Part shown: piece by piece, positions 63,528 through 64,000 of the stretch
Layout of the letters: every line of letters begins with the position of its first letter
Numbering within the stretch: position 1 is the stretch's first letter
Source of the DNA: JAIRVZ01 sp031553755
GTDB lineage: Bacteria; Bacteroidota; Bacteroidia; Bacteroidales; Azobacteroidaceae
Reading direction: 5' to 3'
Assembly (NCBI GenBank): GCA_031553755.1
Contig: JAVBKZ010000034.1
Span: 62,001-126,000 of the forward strand
Length of the DNA stretch: 64,000 nucleotides
The notes under the pieces: model-generated
What the model saw: only the letters and a program-made list of their open reading frames with translations
Database searches by the model: none
Told to the model about the DNA's origin: nothing
Made by a program: the position numbers and the translations under genes

Positions 63528-63583
63528 CGCGGAAAAATAAGTAAGTAAATGAACTCATATCGTATAAATAAAATAATACATAA

Positions 63584-64000
63584 ATGTCAAATATATTAGT
63601 AACTGGTGGCGCTGGATTTATAGGTTCTAATTTATGTGAATCGTTATTAAATCAAGGTTGTCAGGTTGTTTGCTTAGATAACTTTGCCACAGGTAAACCT
63701 GAAAACATTCAACCATTTTTTTCTAACAAAAATTTCAAATTGATAGTTGGAGATATTCGTAACTTAGATGATTGTCGAAAAGCTTGCGAAGGTGTCGATT
63801 ATATCTTGCATGAAGCGGCTCTAGGTTCAGTTCCTCGCTCTATCAAAGATCCAATCACTTCCAACGAAGTAAATATTTCCGGATTTTTAAATATGTTGGT
63901 GGCTGCGCGTGATGCCGGAGTAAAACGTTTTGTGTATGCCGCGAGCTCTTCCACCTATGGAGATTCCAAATCCTTACCTAAAGTGGAGGATGTGATTGGT
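63584..64000 (+). CDS. UDP-GlcNAc 4-epimerase-like SDR, 3-prime end cut by window edge
   Basis: The frame starts at an ATG at 63584 and is open to the window end (139 codons). [19 protein letters not shown] is the NAD-binding Rossmann motif, and [20 protein letters not shown] holds the catalytic Ser/Thr region of extended SDRs. [20 protein letters not shown] and [10 protein letters not shown] are characteristic of WbpP/TviC-type UDP-N-acetylhexosamine C4 epimerases, which make GalNAc or GalNAcA precursors for capsule and O-antigen. Substrate choice is inferred from those motifs. Confidence 0.93.
   Translation, partial: MSNILVTGGAGFIGSNLCESLLNQGCQVVCLDNFATGKPENIQPFFSNKNFKLIVGDIRNLDDCRKACEGVDYILHEAALGSVPRSIKDPITSNEVNISGFLNMLVAARDAGVKRFVYAASSSTYGDSKSLPKVEDVIG

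Overview
The window comes from a member of the Bacteroidales (Bacteroidota). The evidence is internal: a SusC/SusD pair, a hybrid two-component sensor-regulator of the polysaccharide-utilisation type, at least six proteins with C-terminal type IX secretion (T9SS) sorting domains, the HU-related histone-like protein typical of this order, and promoters of the Bacteroidetes form (TTTG, 19-21 bp, TAnnTTTG). The genus cannot be fixed from the sequence. Possession of T9SS points away from Bacteroides sensu stricto and towards Dysgonomonas, Paludibacter or Porphyromonas-like lineages.

Layout. (1) 1-24.6 kb, all minus strand: a polysaccharide utilisation locus (PUL). In transcription order it holds a multi-module T9SS protein, an SGNH esterase-like T9SS protein, a GH2 enzyme, an ELWxxDGT-repeat T9SS protein, SusC, SusD, a SusE-position lipoprotein, the hybrid sensor-regulator, a GH43 T9SS enzyme and a second GH43-like enzyme cut by the window edge. 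(2) 24.9-34.4 kb: envelope and housekeeping genes. These are a beta-barrel protein overlapping a LysM/periplasmic-binding protein, a type B T9SS cargo, rlmN, pdxA, a DUF1460 amidase-like protein, a U32 peptidase-family protein and an XRE regulator. (3) 34.6-39.6 kb: a two-gene exported operon, consisting of a tail-collar protein and a 1347-residue coiled-coil/BACON/T9SS protein. It is divergent from the XRE regulator across a 10-bp inverted repeat. (4) 39.7-41.3 kb: the HU-related protein, then a tightly overlapped three-gene cassette with an ADP-ribosyltransferase-like protein (DUF3990 type) and two small partners. (5) 41.3-50.4 kb: Mrp ATPase, B12-dependent ribonucleotide reductase, an Rpn/PD-(D/E)XK protein, nitroreductase, penicillin-binding protein 1A, three tRNAs and a small unknown gene. 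(6) 50.6-54.4 kb: a strongly structured non-coding RNA candidate that resembles 6S RNA, a zinc-ribbon miniprotein, a GLUG-repeat T9SS protein, an acyltransferase and a 48-residue membrane miniprotein. (7) 54.9-60.6 kb: an asparagine/aspartate cluster (AspT antiporter, aspartate 4-decarboxylase, periplasmic asparaginase, porin). (8) 60.8 kb to the end: an NlpE-like lipoprotein, another small lipoprotein, Wzi and the start of a UDP-GlcNAc 4-epimerase, probably the edge of a capsule locus.

Gaps between genes carry several families of long imperfect palindromes. One family has three full copies, one half copy and one decayed arm spread over 58 kb. Another has two copies whose arms differ by matching changes. 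The most interesting items are the ART-like three-gene cassette, the operator-linked exported operon, the 6S-like RNA, the shared upstream block of two PUL genes and the palindromic repeats.
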